Part shown: positions 19,751 through 28,767 of the stretch, one piece after another | How the letters are laid out: every line of letters begins with the position of its first letter | Numbering within the stretch: the stretch's first letter is position 1 | Source: Alkalilimnicola ehrlichii | GTDB taxonomy: Bacteria > Pseudomonadota > Gammaproteobacteria > Nitrococcales > AK92 | Assembly (NCBI RefSeq): GCF_003399765.1 | Contig: NZ_NFZV01000012.1 | Span: forward strand, 62,001 to 126,000 | Reading direction: 5' to 3' | Length of the DNA stretch: 64,000 nt | Notes under the pieces: generated by a model | Told to the model about the DNA's origin: nothing | Databases searched by the model: none | What the model saw: the letters and a program-made list of their open reading frames with translations, nothing else | Position numbers and translations under genes: made by a program

Positions 19751-20452
19751 CTACTTGTTCGCTAACCGGTCGCTATCCGCCACGGCAAAAATGAGAAAAT
19801 TCTGGTAAGGAAGGAAATCGTGCTCCTCGACCAGGTAATAGCCGGCCTGTTCCATTTCCTCGCGAATGGTGGCTGCCGCCGTCTGATGGCTGCGCATCAT
19901 CAAATTCCCCCACCAAGGAAGGTCGTCGAAATCTATAATCGCAACCCGCCCGCCTGGACTGAGGTAATTCTTGACGTTACGGAAATAGTCCGTTCTATCG
20001 GTGAGGTGGTGATAGGTATTGCATACAAAGACGATATCGACGGGACGTGGCAACATGGGATCGCTCGGTCCCGCCTGCACAGTCGCCACCTGAGAATACG
20101 ACTCGCTTTCCGCCCGCTCCGCAACTTTAGCGAGTACCGTCGCACTAATATCCACGGCATACACTTTCCCTGCCGGCCCCGTTGCGTCCGCAAAGCGAAA
20201 AGTAAAATACCCATCGCCAGAGCCGATGTCGGCGATCACAGCGCCTTCGGTCACGCTCAAACTTTCGACAACGCGCTCAGGCTGTTGCCAATTGGCACGA
20301 TTCGAAACCGAACAGCCAGTAAAGCTGAGCAGTATTACGCATAGAAGCAGCCATCGATAAAACCTGCCGTATCCCGTTGTCGAGAACCGGGAGGCAGCAA
20401 CGCTAGCCTCGCATGTCGCGCCTATCCGCCATTTGTGCATCCGAGTATCCAT
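19751..20452 (-). CDS. Class I SAM-dependent methyltransferase with lipoprotein signal
   Basis: 233 residues. After a long n-region, residues 34-47 read as a hydrophobic stretch ending in a lipobox (SFTGC, Cys47). The rest is a Rossmann methyltransferase: motif I VIADIGSGDGYFTFRF, motif II YAVDIS, then VDIVFVCNTYHHL and LSPGGRVAIIDFD. An exported SAM enzyme is odd, because SAM is cytoplasmic; the segment might instead be an inner-membrane anchor facing inward. It lies 187 bases after the biosynthetic operon on the same strand, so membership is uncertain. Confidence 0.72.
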   Translation of the reverse strand: MDTRMHKWRIGATCEASVAASRFSTTGYGRFYRWLLLCVILLSFTGCSVSNRANWQQPERVVESLSVTEGAVIADIGSGDGYFTFRFADATGPAGKVYAVDISATVLAKVAERAESESYSQVATVQAGPSDPMLPRPVDIVFVCNTYHHLTDRTDYFRNVKNYLSPGGRVAIIDFDDLPWWGNLMMRSHQTAAATIREEMEQAGYYLVEEHDFLPYQNFLIFAVADSDRLANK

Positions 20453-20600
20453 ACCTAAAATTCCCTACCAATAAAAATCGTCGCATCCGGCTTGTCCTGC
20501 GACAGGGCTAACCATCGCGTAAACCAGAAACGCCAAAACGACAAACCTCGGAACAAAACCTTCCCGCCACCGACAAGAAACGGAATTCTTTCTATAGCTG

Positions 20601-20641
20601 AAGCGCAGCGCCCCTGGTTGCCGTCACGATAACCTGCGCTT
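20601..20641 (-). terminator. Hairpin at the end of the biosynthetic operon
   Basis: Perfect 8-bp arms AAGCGCAG (20601-20608) and CTGCGCTT (20634-20641), with an inner 4-bp GGTT/AACC helix, overlap the end of the phosphopantetheinyl transferase gene. There is no T tract. The gap to the next gene (20453-20639) shows nothing else I can support. Confidence 0.4.
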
Positions 20642-21326
20642 AGGTGAGAACACACCTACTAGATCTAGCGGGCTGCCGCTCGACGACGGTCGTTACCTTA
20701 GGTATCCAGAGCAGGCTGACTACCCGTGCCCCGTTTAGTATAAAACGGCCTGTTAACAGCCTAGGAACTTGCAACGGCAGCGCGACGCCGTTAGCCAAAA
20801 TCGCGGCGAACCCCCCATCCGGCGAAACCCTTTGCACACAAGCGCTTTTGAAATCCAGCTCTTTAATGCCTAATTGATTCAATGCCTTATAAAGGCTTTC
20901 TTTGATAGAGAAAACGACTGTAAGTAACTGCTCGGGAGAATATCCTTGGCTGGCCAGCAGATCCCGCTCGCTCCCGTGTAGGATCATGTCGGAGATCGTC
21001 TCGACATCCGCCGGCGGTAATACACTTTCTACATCGACACCGATGCCCAAGGCTTGCTGCCGGTGCGCGACAAGCGCTACCGCGCAATCCGAACTATGAC
21101 TAATCGACCCCAACCAGCCCGAAGGCCAAGCCGGACTACGATCGGCCTGCGACCCTACGACCGGCTCGCCTTCATAACCTAAGGCCTTAAGCGCCTCTGT
21201 TGCGCAATAGCGGCCGGCTAAGAATTCCACCTGTCTTTTCAAGACAGCAGCCTGCAACCGCTCAGGCAGCGGCAAGCCGGCATTTTGAAAACGCTGCAAA
21301 TCCTGTCTATTCGGTTGAAAAAGCAA
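20640..21326 (-). CDS. 4'-phosphopantetheinyl transferase (EntD type)
   Basis: 228 residues. It loads phosphopantetheine from CoA onto the serine of carrier domains, here presumably the two PCPs and two ACPs of this cluster. The N-terminal RQVEFLAGRYCATEAL, the SISHSSDCAVAL block, the metal-binding GIGVDVE (Asp98, Glu100) and FSIKESLYKAL (Lys142, Glu143) match EntD-family enzymes. The start is TTG at 21326; an in-frame stop lies only nine codons upstream and no ATG fits. Last gene of the operon, 27 bases after the outer-membrane protein gene. Confidence 0.92.
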   Translation of the reverse strand: MLFQPNRQDLQRFQNAGLPLPERLQAAVLKRQVEFLAGRYCATEALKALGYEGEPVVGSQADRSPAWPSGWLGSISHSSDCAVALVAHRQQALGIGVDVESVLPPADVETISDMILHGSERDLLASQGYSPEQLLTVVFSIKESLYKALNQLGIKELDFKSACVQRVSPDGGFAAILANGVALPLQVPRLLTGRFILNGARVVSLLWIPKVTTVVERQPARSSRCVLT

Positions 21327-21353
21327 CTGCTGAAGGAAAAACCGAGAGGCAAA

Positions 21354-22565
21354 TCAACCTGTTGCCCGTTTATAATGGTCATGCTGCACTTCAAAAAAGT
21401 AATCGAGCCCCACAATAATGTGGTCTTCTCGTCGATAGGGGTAAATGGCATCCTCTTCCTTACGGGGCGAGAACCAATACGCTTCGGCAATACCCCGCAG
21501 GTTATTGCCGAAGCGCCTACTCGCCTGAAGGCGGCCAAACCGTCCCCCATAGTCGAGATCGTTATATACGCCAATCAACGCCTCTGTCCCCGCAACATCC
21601 CCCATAACGATGCGAACCCCGGTAAATAAATCGTTCTGATAAGGTGTGGTCGCATCGTCGCCACGCTCGTCCCAGTTATGCTCAAGCAGTATCGAAACAT
21701 CGATATTGCTCTCGAAAACCTGATAAAAAGCGTGCTCCAGGCCCGCGGCGTAAGCAAAATAACTGTCTTCCCGCGGCGATCGATATATCCCTTCAAACTT
21801 CCACAACGTACTGCCGACCGTTCGTTGTATATCGACGCCGAACTGGGTCATCTGCTCGTAGAAAGGAAAGAGAAAATCTTGCCCTTCCGACAACCTTAGC
21901 TCCGGTTCGCGGTTGGTCCCACGAAACACGTGTAGGCCTGCGTCCCAAGTCCCCAGGGTAAACGTGCTCCGTAGAGCAAGGTCGATATGACGCCTCTCCT
22001 GGCTAGACTCATACTCGGCTTGCCCGGTATCGACTTCCAGCGGAAGCCGCAGGCGCGCAGGGCTACTGGCAAACGGCCGCTCGCGGAACCAGGGCATGAC
22101 AAAAGCCTCGTAAGTTACAGCGCCCGCGAAATATCGCCCATGCAACATCGGTTGACCGAGGCGTACGTTACCCGTAATGTCCTCCAGCGGGTCACGTTGA
22201 TTAATGACGTCGACCAGTCGCTGAGATTCGACGACGCCCCAGTAAACCAAGGCATAACCGGCCGTGAAGTCCCAGCTATCGCCCATGTAAACCCACTTGG
22301 CCTCGCGTAGATCCACCCGCCTGCGTTCGCTGTCGACCGCATCAAGCCGACCAAAAACGGTTAGATCAAAGTTGCTACGCTCTCCCCACGGCAAGAACCA
22401 CTGCCCTTGCAGGGCTATCGATGGCTGCTCATCCCTAGCGTCGTCATAAATCGGCGTCCTGAAGAACTGCCGGTGCTCAACGCCAATTTCCCCTCTAAAG
22501 TCCAACGCCATAACGCTGGTGGGCAGCAGCCATAGCCCAACTAAAACCCCTATCGCAAACCGCAT
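21354..22565 (-). CDS. Outer-membrane beta-barrel protein (DUF1302-like)
   Basis: About 403 residues from the ATG at 22565, which gives a clean signal peptide (RFAIGVLVGLWLLPTSVMA). A longer in-frame reading to 22625 would bury it. The mature protein alternates polar and aromatic residues in beta-strand fashion, has paired-strand repeats (LREAKWVYMGDSWDFTAGYALVYWG), and ends YFFEVQHDHY. This resembles the porin-like proteins found beside MMPL-type exporters and LolA-like partners. Exact family is unsure. Position 88 bases after the LolA-like gene suggests it is the outer-membrane part of the export route. Confidence 0.68.
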   Translation of the reverse strand: MRFAIGVLVGLWLLPTSVMALDFRGEIGVEHRQFFRTPIYDDARDEQPSIALQGQWFLPWGERSNFDLTVFGRLDAVDSERRRVDLREAKWVYMGDSWDFTAGYALVYWGVVESQRLVDVINQRDPLEDITGNVRLGQPMLHGRYFAGAVTYEAFVMPWFRERPFASSPARLRLPLEVDTGQAEYESSQERRHIDLALRSTFTLGTWDAGLHVFRGTNREPELRLSEGQDFLFPFYEQMTQFGVDIQRTVGSTLWKFEGIYRSPREDSYFAYAAGLEHAFYQVFESNIDVSILLEHNWDERGDDATTPYQNDLFTGVRIVMGDVAGTEALIGVYNDLDYGGRFGRLQASRRFGNNLRGIAEAYWFSPRKEEDAIYPYRREDHIIVGLDYFFEVQHDHYKRATG

Positions 22566-22653
22566 AGCGCAAGCACCTAACAGTAGGCGTTGAGAAGCCT
22601 CAAACACCCGTGAAACCCAGTGCACACCTTCACTTCGAGAGTGCTAAGTTTAA

Positions 22654-23454
22654 TCAGTTGACCCGGTTCAAGACGTTATGGCGAAAATCGGCTTCTCTGT
22701 ATGATACGTTAAAGTCATACTCTTTAAATTCCAGCTTTGTGCTTCGTCCCGTTTGATGGTTTTCCATGTAAGACACGCTTGCACGCCAGAACCGGTCTTC
22801 ATAGAGCGAGAATCCGGATGCGGTAAGCGTTTTCAGCAACTCGCCTCGCCTGTCGTAAAACTCCGTCTTCCAAGGACGGTAGTGCTCCTGGTCTATCCAA
22901 GTAATTAAACGCGTATATCCGGAATGGCTATATAGCGGTGTCGAGGCAACCTTATACATCGCCATCCCATCCAGCTCGTCCTCGCCTAGGTATTCGTAAT
23001 CGTATTTCTCGACTTCGAACGAACTTAAATCTTCAAAGGCAAACTCACTTCCCATAAAGGCGCCAGACTGATTGCTCGACGAGACACGTTTTACCCGACG
23101 AATGGAAGGTAGAAATATCCATTGATCGTCCGGGCGCTCTATATGAGAGTGAGTTAAAACAACCGTCCCTCTAACATCGCTTGGCAAGTCGAATATAATC
23201 AACGATTTGCTGCCGCTATCGGGCACCTCTAACGAACGGATACGTAATTGCCGCACCGTTTCGCTACCGCCGCGACTATATAAGGTCATTTCCACTGCTG
23301 CTTCGGTCGCATCCCAACCGGTATCGCGCGCCTTACGTTCTTGGGCGATCTCAAGCCCTCTTGCCGCGGCGTCCTCTTCGGCAACCGCTGAACCCAACGT
23401 CAAACCAGCAAGAAAAAACGCTCCGCTCAGTACGATTCTCGCAATCCTTTTCAT
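22654..23454 (-). CDS. Periplasmic LolA-like outer-membrane lipoprotein-sorting family protein
   Basis: 266 residues. A signal peptide ends at AVA about residue 25. The body has a LolA/LppX-type beta sheet: QLRIRSLEVPDSGSKSLIIFDLP, then DDQWIFLPSIRRVKRVSSSNQSGAFMGSEFAFEDL, a hallmark of the outer-membrane lipoprotein-sorting family usually encoded with MMPL/RND transporters. It would carry a hydrophobic substrate across the periplasm. Its ATG overlaps the thioesterase stop as ATGA, so it is coupled to the biosynthetic genes. Confidence 0.8.
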   Translation of the reverse strand: MKRIARIVLSGAFFLAGLTLGSAVAEEDAAARGLEIAQERKARDTGWDATEAAVEMTLYSRGGSETVRQLRIRSLEVPDSGSKSLIIFDLPSDVRGTVVLTHSHIERPDDQWIFLPSIRRVKRVSSSNQSGAFMGSEFAFEDLSSFEVEKYDYEYLGEDELDGMAMYKVASTPLYSHSGYTRLITWIDQEHYRPWKTEFYDRRGELLKTLTASGFSLYEDRFWRASVSYMENHQTGRSTKLEFKEYDFNVSYREADFRHNVLNRVN

Positions 23455-24217
23455 ACCGTTCCTCTTTCCAAAGACATTGATAGGTAGTCGGCAATACCGG
23501 CGAGTAACTCGTCTCTTTGGCTGTGTATAAAGAAGTGATCGCCGTCAAACTGACGGTACTCGCAGGCACCTTCGAAAAGCTCTTTCCAGGCTAGCAGATC
23601 CGGCTCCGGCACTAAGCTGTCGCGCCTTCCGCCGAACAATACCAAGTCAGTCAGCAGGCGCTCTTGTGCATCAAATCGATAAGACTCGCTTAGACAGAAA
23701 TCGGCTCTTAGCACGGGGAGGAAAATCCCCATCAGCTCCTCGTTCGCAAGAACATCGTGCGGCGTGCCGTTATAGTCTCGAAGGGCAGCAATAAACTCTG
23801 CCTCGGGGAGCTGATGAAGCGGCTTATCCCGGCAAGGCAAATGCGGTGCACGCTTAGCCGACACAAAGAGTTTTCTCGGCGAGAGAAAATAATGCCGAGA
23901 CAAGGCCCTCGACAGTTCATAGGCAATCAATGCGCCATTGCTATGCCCAAAAAATAAAACGGCCTATCCAAAAGGGGCAGCACCGCCTCCACCAACAAGC
24001 CAACCAGTGTTTTCAAGTCGCCGATTGGCGTTTCAGCGAAACGCCGCCCCCGCCCCGGCAGCTCAACCGCTATTACCTCTACCTTTGGCCCTAAGTGCGC
24101 CTGCCAGTCGGCAAAGACACGGCTATTTCCGCCGGCATATGCAAAGCAGAAAAGCCGGCTAGCGGCCTGCTTGGTGGGATTCTCTCTAACAAGCCATGGG
24201 TTATTATTGAATGACAT
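23451..24217 (-). CDS. Type II thioesterase (one frameshift)
   Basis: About 255 residues once joined. An alpha/beta hydrolase that clears stalled or wrong acyl groups from carrier proteins. The N-terminal LFCFAYAGGNSRVFADW and VELPGRGRRFAE are typical of the GrsT/RifR family. The frame breaks near 23945, exactly at the nucleophile elbow; one missing base restores FYFLGHSNGALIAYELSRAL with Ser93. The Asp (FGGRRDSLVP) and His (FDGDHFFI) of the triad are in the second half. Located after the methyltransferase; its end overlaps the LolA-like gene. Confidence 0.88.
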
Positions 24218-24256
24218 CCTGTCAACCTTTGCCGTCTAACTCACGGCAAGAATACG

Positions 24257-24829
24257 TTACGCAGCATCTTCGGGCTTTGCGAGCAGGACCGATCGAGCTA
24301 AGAAAAATCGCTTTTGTTCAAGCGCGACAAAACCTGCGCGGAGGGCTGCATCTACCAGGTTCTTGAACATGCCTTGTAACAGCCAAAAGAATGCGGGCTC
24401 CGCGGCAAGCAATTTTCCACCAGGCTTCAAAATGCCGAACACCTCGTTCATAAAGCTATCGGCATCGGGAACCTCATGCACCATGTAGAACGCCAACACA
24501 AAATCAACCGGCTCTTTGACCTTTATCTGGCCAGGCTCGGTCAAATGCAGCTCAACCCTATCTTTGACGCCGTTCTCCGCAGCTTTTTTGGCTGCCAGAT
24601 CGAGCATACCTTGCTGCACGTCGGCAGCAATAACTTTGCCTTTTTCGCCCACCATCTTCGCCATTGGAATCGTGAAGTAACCGGGCCCCGCACCGATATC
24701 CAGCGCTGTCATTCCCGGCCTCACTAAACCTTTTAGGATGAAGTCGGGGTTCTGTAGGTAATAGCGGTACCACCTATCGAATGTGCCGGCATGCTCAACC
24801 GGACAAACATCATGAGTTTTCGTTGACAT
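24257..24829 (-). CDS. Class I SAM-dependent methyltransferase
   Basis: 190 residues. Motif I is ALDIGAGPGYFTIPMA, the acidic loop is VIAADVQQGMLDLA, followed by VDFVLAFYMVHEVPD and the LKPGGKLLAAEP strand. It has an early Cys (VCPVEHAG), reminiscent of UbiE/arsenite-type small methyltransferases, but no Cys-rich tail. In this operon it probably methylates the product or an intermediate; the atom cannot be told. GGAGG lies 5-9 bases before the ATG. Confidence 0.8.
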   Translation of the reverse strand: MSTKTHDVCPVEHAGTFDRWYRYYLQNPDFILKGLVRPGMTALDIGAGPGYFTIPMAKMVGEKGKVIAADVQQGMLDLAAKKAAENGVKDRVELHLTEPGQIKVKEPVDFVLAFYMVHEVPDADSFMNEVFGILKPGGKLLAAEPAFFWLLQGMFKNLVDAALRAGFVALEQKRFFLARSVLLAKPEDAA

Positions 24830-24900
24830 AACGCCTCCTTTGCGTTGTCACGTATGCGCCTCACGAACAATACTCGGCTGCGCCGTAAAGGACGGCAGCG

Positions 24901-26126
24901 CTAGACGACCGACTTTGGCATAAACTCGCTGGCGATTGTGCGAAGAAGAATATTCGAGGTGCCTTCGTAGATCTTTCCGACTTTCGCGTCCCGGTAGAAC
25001 TTCTCGACGCCGTAGTCGCACGCGTAGCCGTTTCCTCCCAACGTCTCCACGGCAATAGAGGCGGCCGTCTCTGCCACATGCGACGCAAATAGTTTGGCAC
25101 CGCTCGCTTCTGTGACCAGGCGGAAAAACGGTGTGCCGGCTTCGACTTTTCGTGCAATGTCGTAGACCATAAGACGCGAGGCACGAACCTCCGTCATAGC
25201 CCGAGCAAGGGGAAAACTAACGCCCTGAAACCGGGCGATACTGTCGCCGAACTGTTTCCGCTCGCCGGCATAAGCCACGGCGCGTTCTAAAGCGCCTTGC
25301 GCCAAGCCCGTCATTTGGGCAGCAATCCCGATTCTGCCCATCGCAAGCGCGTAGTTCGAAATATCAAGGCCGGCTCCCGGCGCACCGAGCATGCTGGCGG
25401 ACGAAACCGTCACGTTGTCAAAGTTGACTTCGCAGGTTGAACTCGCTCGGACTCCCATCTTTGCAATCGGCTCGGAAACGCTCACCCCTGGCGCGCGGGC
25501 ATCGACCAGGAAGATCGAGGCCGCATGGCGCGCGGCCCTGCTCGGCAAGCGCGCGAGGACCAAAAAGAGCCCTGCTTCTCTGGCATTGGTTATCCAGCGC
25601 TTCCTACCGTTAATGACGTAACCGTCTCCTCGTTCTTCCGCAACCGTGCCGATCGCTCCCAAGTCGCTACCGGCCTCCGGCTCCGTCACCGCAAAGGCGC
25701 CTACAATTTGCGAAGCTAGCGCGGGCAGCAGCGCTTCCTTCTGCTCGCTACTACCGAACTTTGCGATCACGTTGTTTACCAATAAATTATGGACGTGTAC
25801 GAACACGGCCATACTGGGGTCGAAACGACTCATCGATTCGATGGCGAGTATGCTCTTGAAGAACGACTCGCCTTGGCCGGCCACGCCCTGGGCACTTCTA
25901 TTCCCATTAGTCCGCATTCGAATAAGCAGTCGATTACGTCGCTATCGAGTTGAGCGTTTTGATCGCAGCTTTGAACATGGTCGCCCAAGCTCCGTTCGAA
26001 TAAGGCAACGATTTTATTTTGGAACTCCAGCTCATCGTCGGTTAGTTGGCTAAGAGGAGCTACCTTGCGCCCCTCACGCGACACATCCTTTACTGCACGC
26101 ACTGCACTATCCATGTCTGTCTCCAT
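24901..26126 (-). CDS. Acyl-CoA dehydrogenase family flavoprotein (one frameshift)
   Basis: About 408 residues after joining. FAD-dependent alpha,beta-desaturase of acyl thioesters. The N-terminal helical domain runs to CGLMGIEVPRA. A missing base near 25881 restores AWAGQGESFFKSIL. Next come FAVTEPEAGSDLGAIGT and KRWITN (FAD contacts), RKQFGDSIARFQG, and the C-terminal KIYEGTSNILLRTIA with the catalytic Glu. In a carrier-protein pathway it could desaturate the fatty acyl chain on the ACP, or a later intermediate. It sits 6 bases after the reductase gene. Confidence 0.86.
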
Positions 26127-26132
26127 GAGTTA

Positions 26133-27263
26133 CTACCCCGTCAGTTCGGCATGCTTGTTCGGGGCGGCAATAAAGCCTGTCTCGCGCATCCCGGCCAGCG
26201 CCCGATCGATTAGCTCCGAGTCGATTGCCGGACACGTTATACCGGCCCTACTACTTAGGTACTCGCGGGTAAAACGGCTATCGAACACTCGTTTCAGGCT
26301 TTGCTCAGGCAAGTCGTCGTTGAAGTACTGGAGCAATGGCACGAGATCGCCCGCCGCCTCCGACTGCGCGGCCTCCCGTAAGCGCTCCATCCAGACACCA
26401 TAAGGTACCAGCTGCAACGGATAACCCTGTGCCCGCAAACGCTCAAATAATCGGGCACAGCCTGTCGGTTGATCGTTAACCAGATGGAAGACTTCGCCGC
26501 TGGCTTCGGAACGCCGGGCCAACCAAAGTATGGACTGGATGACGTAATCGGTCGGTGTCAGATTCACCTGTAACGGGGAATCCGGGGCACACTCTAATGC
26601 TAGGCAACCTTTAATGAGCCGCGATACGGCATCGCCTTCGTTCACCCCGCCACCGACAGCCCCACCCCAGACCAAACCCGGGCGTACAATGAGGTAGGGG
26701 ATGCCGCGCTCTCCTGCGCGCCGTACCACCTTCTCCCCCATCCATTTGCTATAGGAATAGGCGCTATATCGTGTCGAAGCGTCGTCAATCGCGTCGCTCT
26801 CTCGTACCGGGCGACCGTCCAAACGGGAGTCGAACAGCCGCAAGGTAGATACATACACAACACGAGCGCGCCGTTTTGCCGCTAGCCGGACGATCTCTTG
26901 CGTCCCTTGCACATTCGCCTTCTGCATTAGGCTATACGGCAGTACGTAATTGACATTCGCCCCGGTATGAAGGATTAAATCCAGCTCTCCGGCAAGCTTG
27001 CTGAACTGCGCAGAATCCAAGCCGAGCATCGGCTTTTCCAGATCGCCTAATAGCGGATAAAGTCGCGACCGCCACGCCTCGTCCCAAAGTCGGTAGTGCT
27101 CCAACGTCTTGCGTAGCCGCTCCACCCCTGCGGCCGAGTCGGCAGCACGAACCAGGCATTGAACCCTCACCGAGTCGTCCTTAAGCAGCTCAGCTAGAAG
27201 ATGAGCCCCTAGAAAGCCGGTCGCTCCCGTCAGCAAAACGCGCTCGCAGGCCTCGCTACTCAT
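26133..27263 (-). CDS. Stand-alone thioester reductase (extended SDR, NRPS R-domain type)
   Basis: 376 residues from the ATG at 27263, which overlaps the upstream stop as ATGA; a longer reading to 27329 is not needed. The NAD(P)-binding motif is LLTGATGFLGAHLLAELL, followed by DLILHTGANVNYVLPY, VYVSTLRLF, and the catalytic SAYSYSKWMGE (Tyr and Lys). These are the features of carboxylic-acid-reductase and NRPS terminal reductase domains. It likely releases the finished chain from the last PCP as an aldehyde, possibly further reduced to alcohol. No thioesterase domain ends the assembly line, which fits. Confidence 0.87.
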   Translation of the reverse strand: MSSEACERVLLTGATGFLGAHLLAELLKDDSVRVQCLVRAADSAAGVERLRKTLEHYRLWDEAWRSRLYPLLGDLEKPMLGLDSAQFSKLAGELDLILHTGANVNYVLPYSLMQKANVQGTQEIVRLAAKRRARVVYVSTLRLFDSRLDGRPVRESDAIDDASTRYSAYSYSKWMGEKVVRRAGERGIPYLIVRPGLVWGGAVGGGVNEGDAVSRLIKGCLALECAPDSPLQVNLTPTDYVIQSILWLARRSEASGEVFHLVNDQPTGCARLFERLRAQGYPLQLVPYGVWMERLREAAQSEAAGDLVPLLQYFNDDLPEQSLKRVFDSRFTREYLSSRAGITCPAIDSELIDRALAGMRETGFIAAPNKHAELTG

Positions 27264-28750
27264 GATGCACCTCCAAGCTCGCAGGCACCCACCTCCGGCA
27301 GCGAGGCATGCTGCATCACTTCGTGCCAAGCGGTATCGGTCTCCGCTAACGCTTTAATGAACCGTTGGTACTGCTCGGCCATGCGGCTTACCACGGTAGC
27401 GGAAACGAACTGGGTATTAGCAAACCAGTGACACTCAAGCGTGCCCCGGCTTTCCATAACGAAAAACTCCAGCCCTAAGTTTGGCGACTGATAGCGCACG
27501 AACTCGGGTTCGCCAAACCATTTCATCGGGGGTTCGTCGCCCAGTTGCACAAAGTTTTCGAAGCGCGCAATCGTACTGGTATAGACAACCGACGGCTCTG
27601 CCGGCAGGACACCGCGTTCGAATCGCCAACGCCGTGCCGCGTCGACAAATGCGTTATCCAAGTCCCGCCATGTCGCTTGCTCAAAGGCTTTGCCGCGCTC
27701 TAACAAGCTCATCGGTTGCCGCAGATCGACTTCGGAAACGACGCCGGCAACATATTGACCTGCCAGCTCATAAACATGGTCATGCAGTGGCAGACGGCGA
27801 AACACACGCGTTTCCAAGGCATAGTGACGTTGCTGGATCGCCGCGGAAAGCACTTCGTTAAACGCCGCAAAAACGACCATGGAGTCAGTTAACCCATTCG
27901 CTTTCGCTTTGTTTTTAATTGCCTGCCATTGCGGCACGTCGATTAATAGATGACGGTGCTCGAAAACGGCCGCATCCGCTTCGCCTCTTGCTTCCGGCGG
28001 AAACTGCGCCGGTTCGGGCAACTGCCGAAAACGCTCCGACCAGTAATCGCTTGCCCGTTGAAACTCCATGGTTTCACTGAAGTCGTCCTCGATCAGCACG
28101 ACATCTCTAAACGTAACGGGGAGCGGCGAGCCGTGTGTGGCGTCGCCTTCGTATACAGCCCGGCAATCGGCTGCCATCAGCTCCACGCTGGCTAGGTCGA
28201 AGATCTGGGTGCTGAACCCGAAATGAAGCCGCCACTCGTTGTCACCTATCCGGCAAGCGCGGATTTCCACCGGGTGAATCGGCTCCTCCTTGGGCTGGCG
28301 CAACATATCGGAGCGTATCTCGCGAATCCTAGCCTCCTGCTCTTCTACAGAACAAGAACGTAAGTCTTCCTTGATCAACTCGCAGTCCGGTATTAAGTCG
28401 ATGACTTTCTGGCGTCCGTCCGGCAACATCACCGACCGCAACATATCGTGGCGATTGACAAGCTGCCGCCATGCGTTTTCAAAGCGGGCAAGATCCAAAT
28501 CCCGTCTTTTTGTCTCCAAGTAGAACCAGGGCGAAATACCGGTCGTGTTACGGGCTCGCCAGAGCTCTAACTGGAAGGGCGTCAATCCAAATGGCGAAAA
28601 GCGATTTTCCGGGTCCGGCGTAATGCGGGGGAAACGCGCCTCCGACGAATCTCCGGCCGGCTTATCGGCTCCTCGCAGTCTTTTCTCCAGCAAAGCCCGC
28701 TTTGCGGCAGACAGATTATTAAAATCCCTTTGCTTAAGCGATGCGCTCAT
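27260..28750 (-). CDS. Free-standing heterocyclization/condensation (Cy-like) domain protein
   Basis: 496 residues, about one Cy domain. The start has a short leader, then FSPFGLTPFQLELW (C1-like), VNRHDMLRSVMLPDG, and late Cy motifs (PSVVYTSTI, WFANTQFV). At the DxxxxD core the sequence is FSTQIFDLASVEL: the second Asp is kept but the first is Ser. It has no A or PCP domain. It could repeat the cyclisation step on the last module, act as a dedicated cyclase as in split-Cy siderophore systems, or be inactive. It ends overlapping the reductase gene. Confidence 0.84.
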   Translation of the reverse strand: MSASLKQRDFNNLSAAKRALLEKRLRGADKPAGDSSEARFPRITPDPENRFSPFGLTPFQLELWRARNTTGISPWFYLETKRRDLDLARFENAWRQLVNRHDMLRSVMLPDGRQKVIDLIPDCELIKEDLRSCSVEEQEARIREIRSDMLRQPKEEPIHPVEIRACRIGDNEWRLHFGFSTQIFDLASVELMAADCRAVYEGDATHGSPLPVTFRDVVLIEDDFSETMEFQRASDYWSERFRQLPEPAQFPPEARGEADAAVFEHRHLLIDVPQWQAIKNKAKANGLTDSMVVFAAFNEVLSAAIQQRHYALETRVFRRLPLHDHVYELAGQYVAGVVSEVDLRQPMSLLERGKAFEQATWRDLDNAFVDAARRWRFERGVLPAEPSVVYTSTIARFENFVQLGDEPPMKWFGEPEFVRYQSPNLGLEFFVMESRGTLECHWFANTQFVSATVVSRMAEQYQRFIKALAETDTAWHEVMQHASLPEVGACELGGAS

Positions 28751-28767
28751 GATTGCCTCCGTTATTC

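Noticed and set aside
20455-20655. 66-codon minus-strand frame between the methyltransferase and phosphopantetheinyl transferase genes
   Set aside because: It overlaps the transferase end and a hairpin, has no family features and no convincing start signal.
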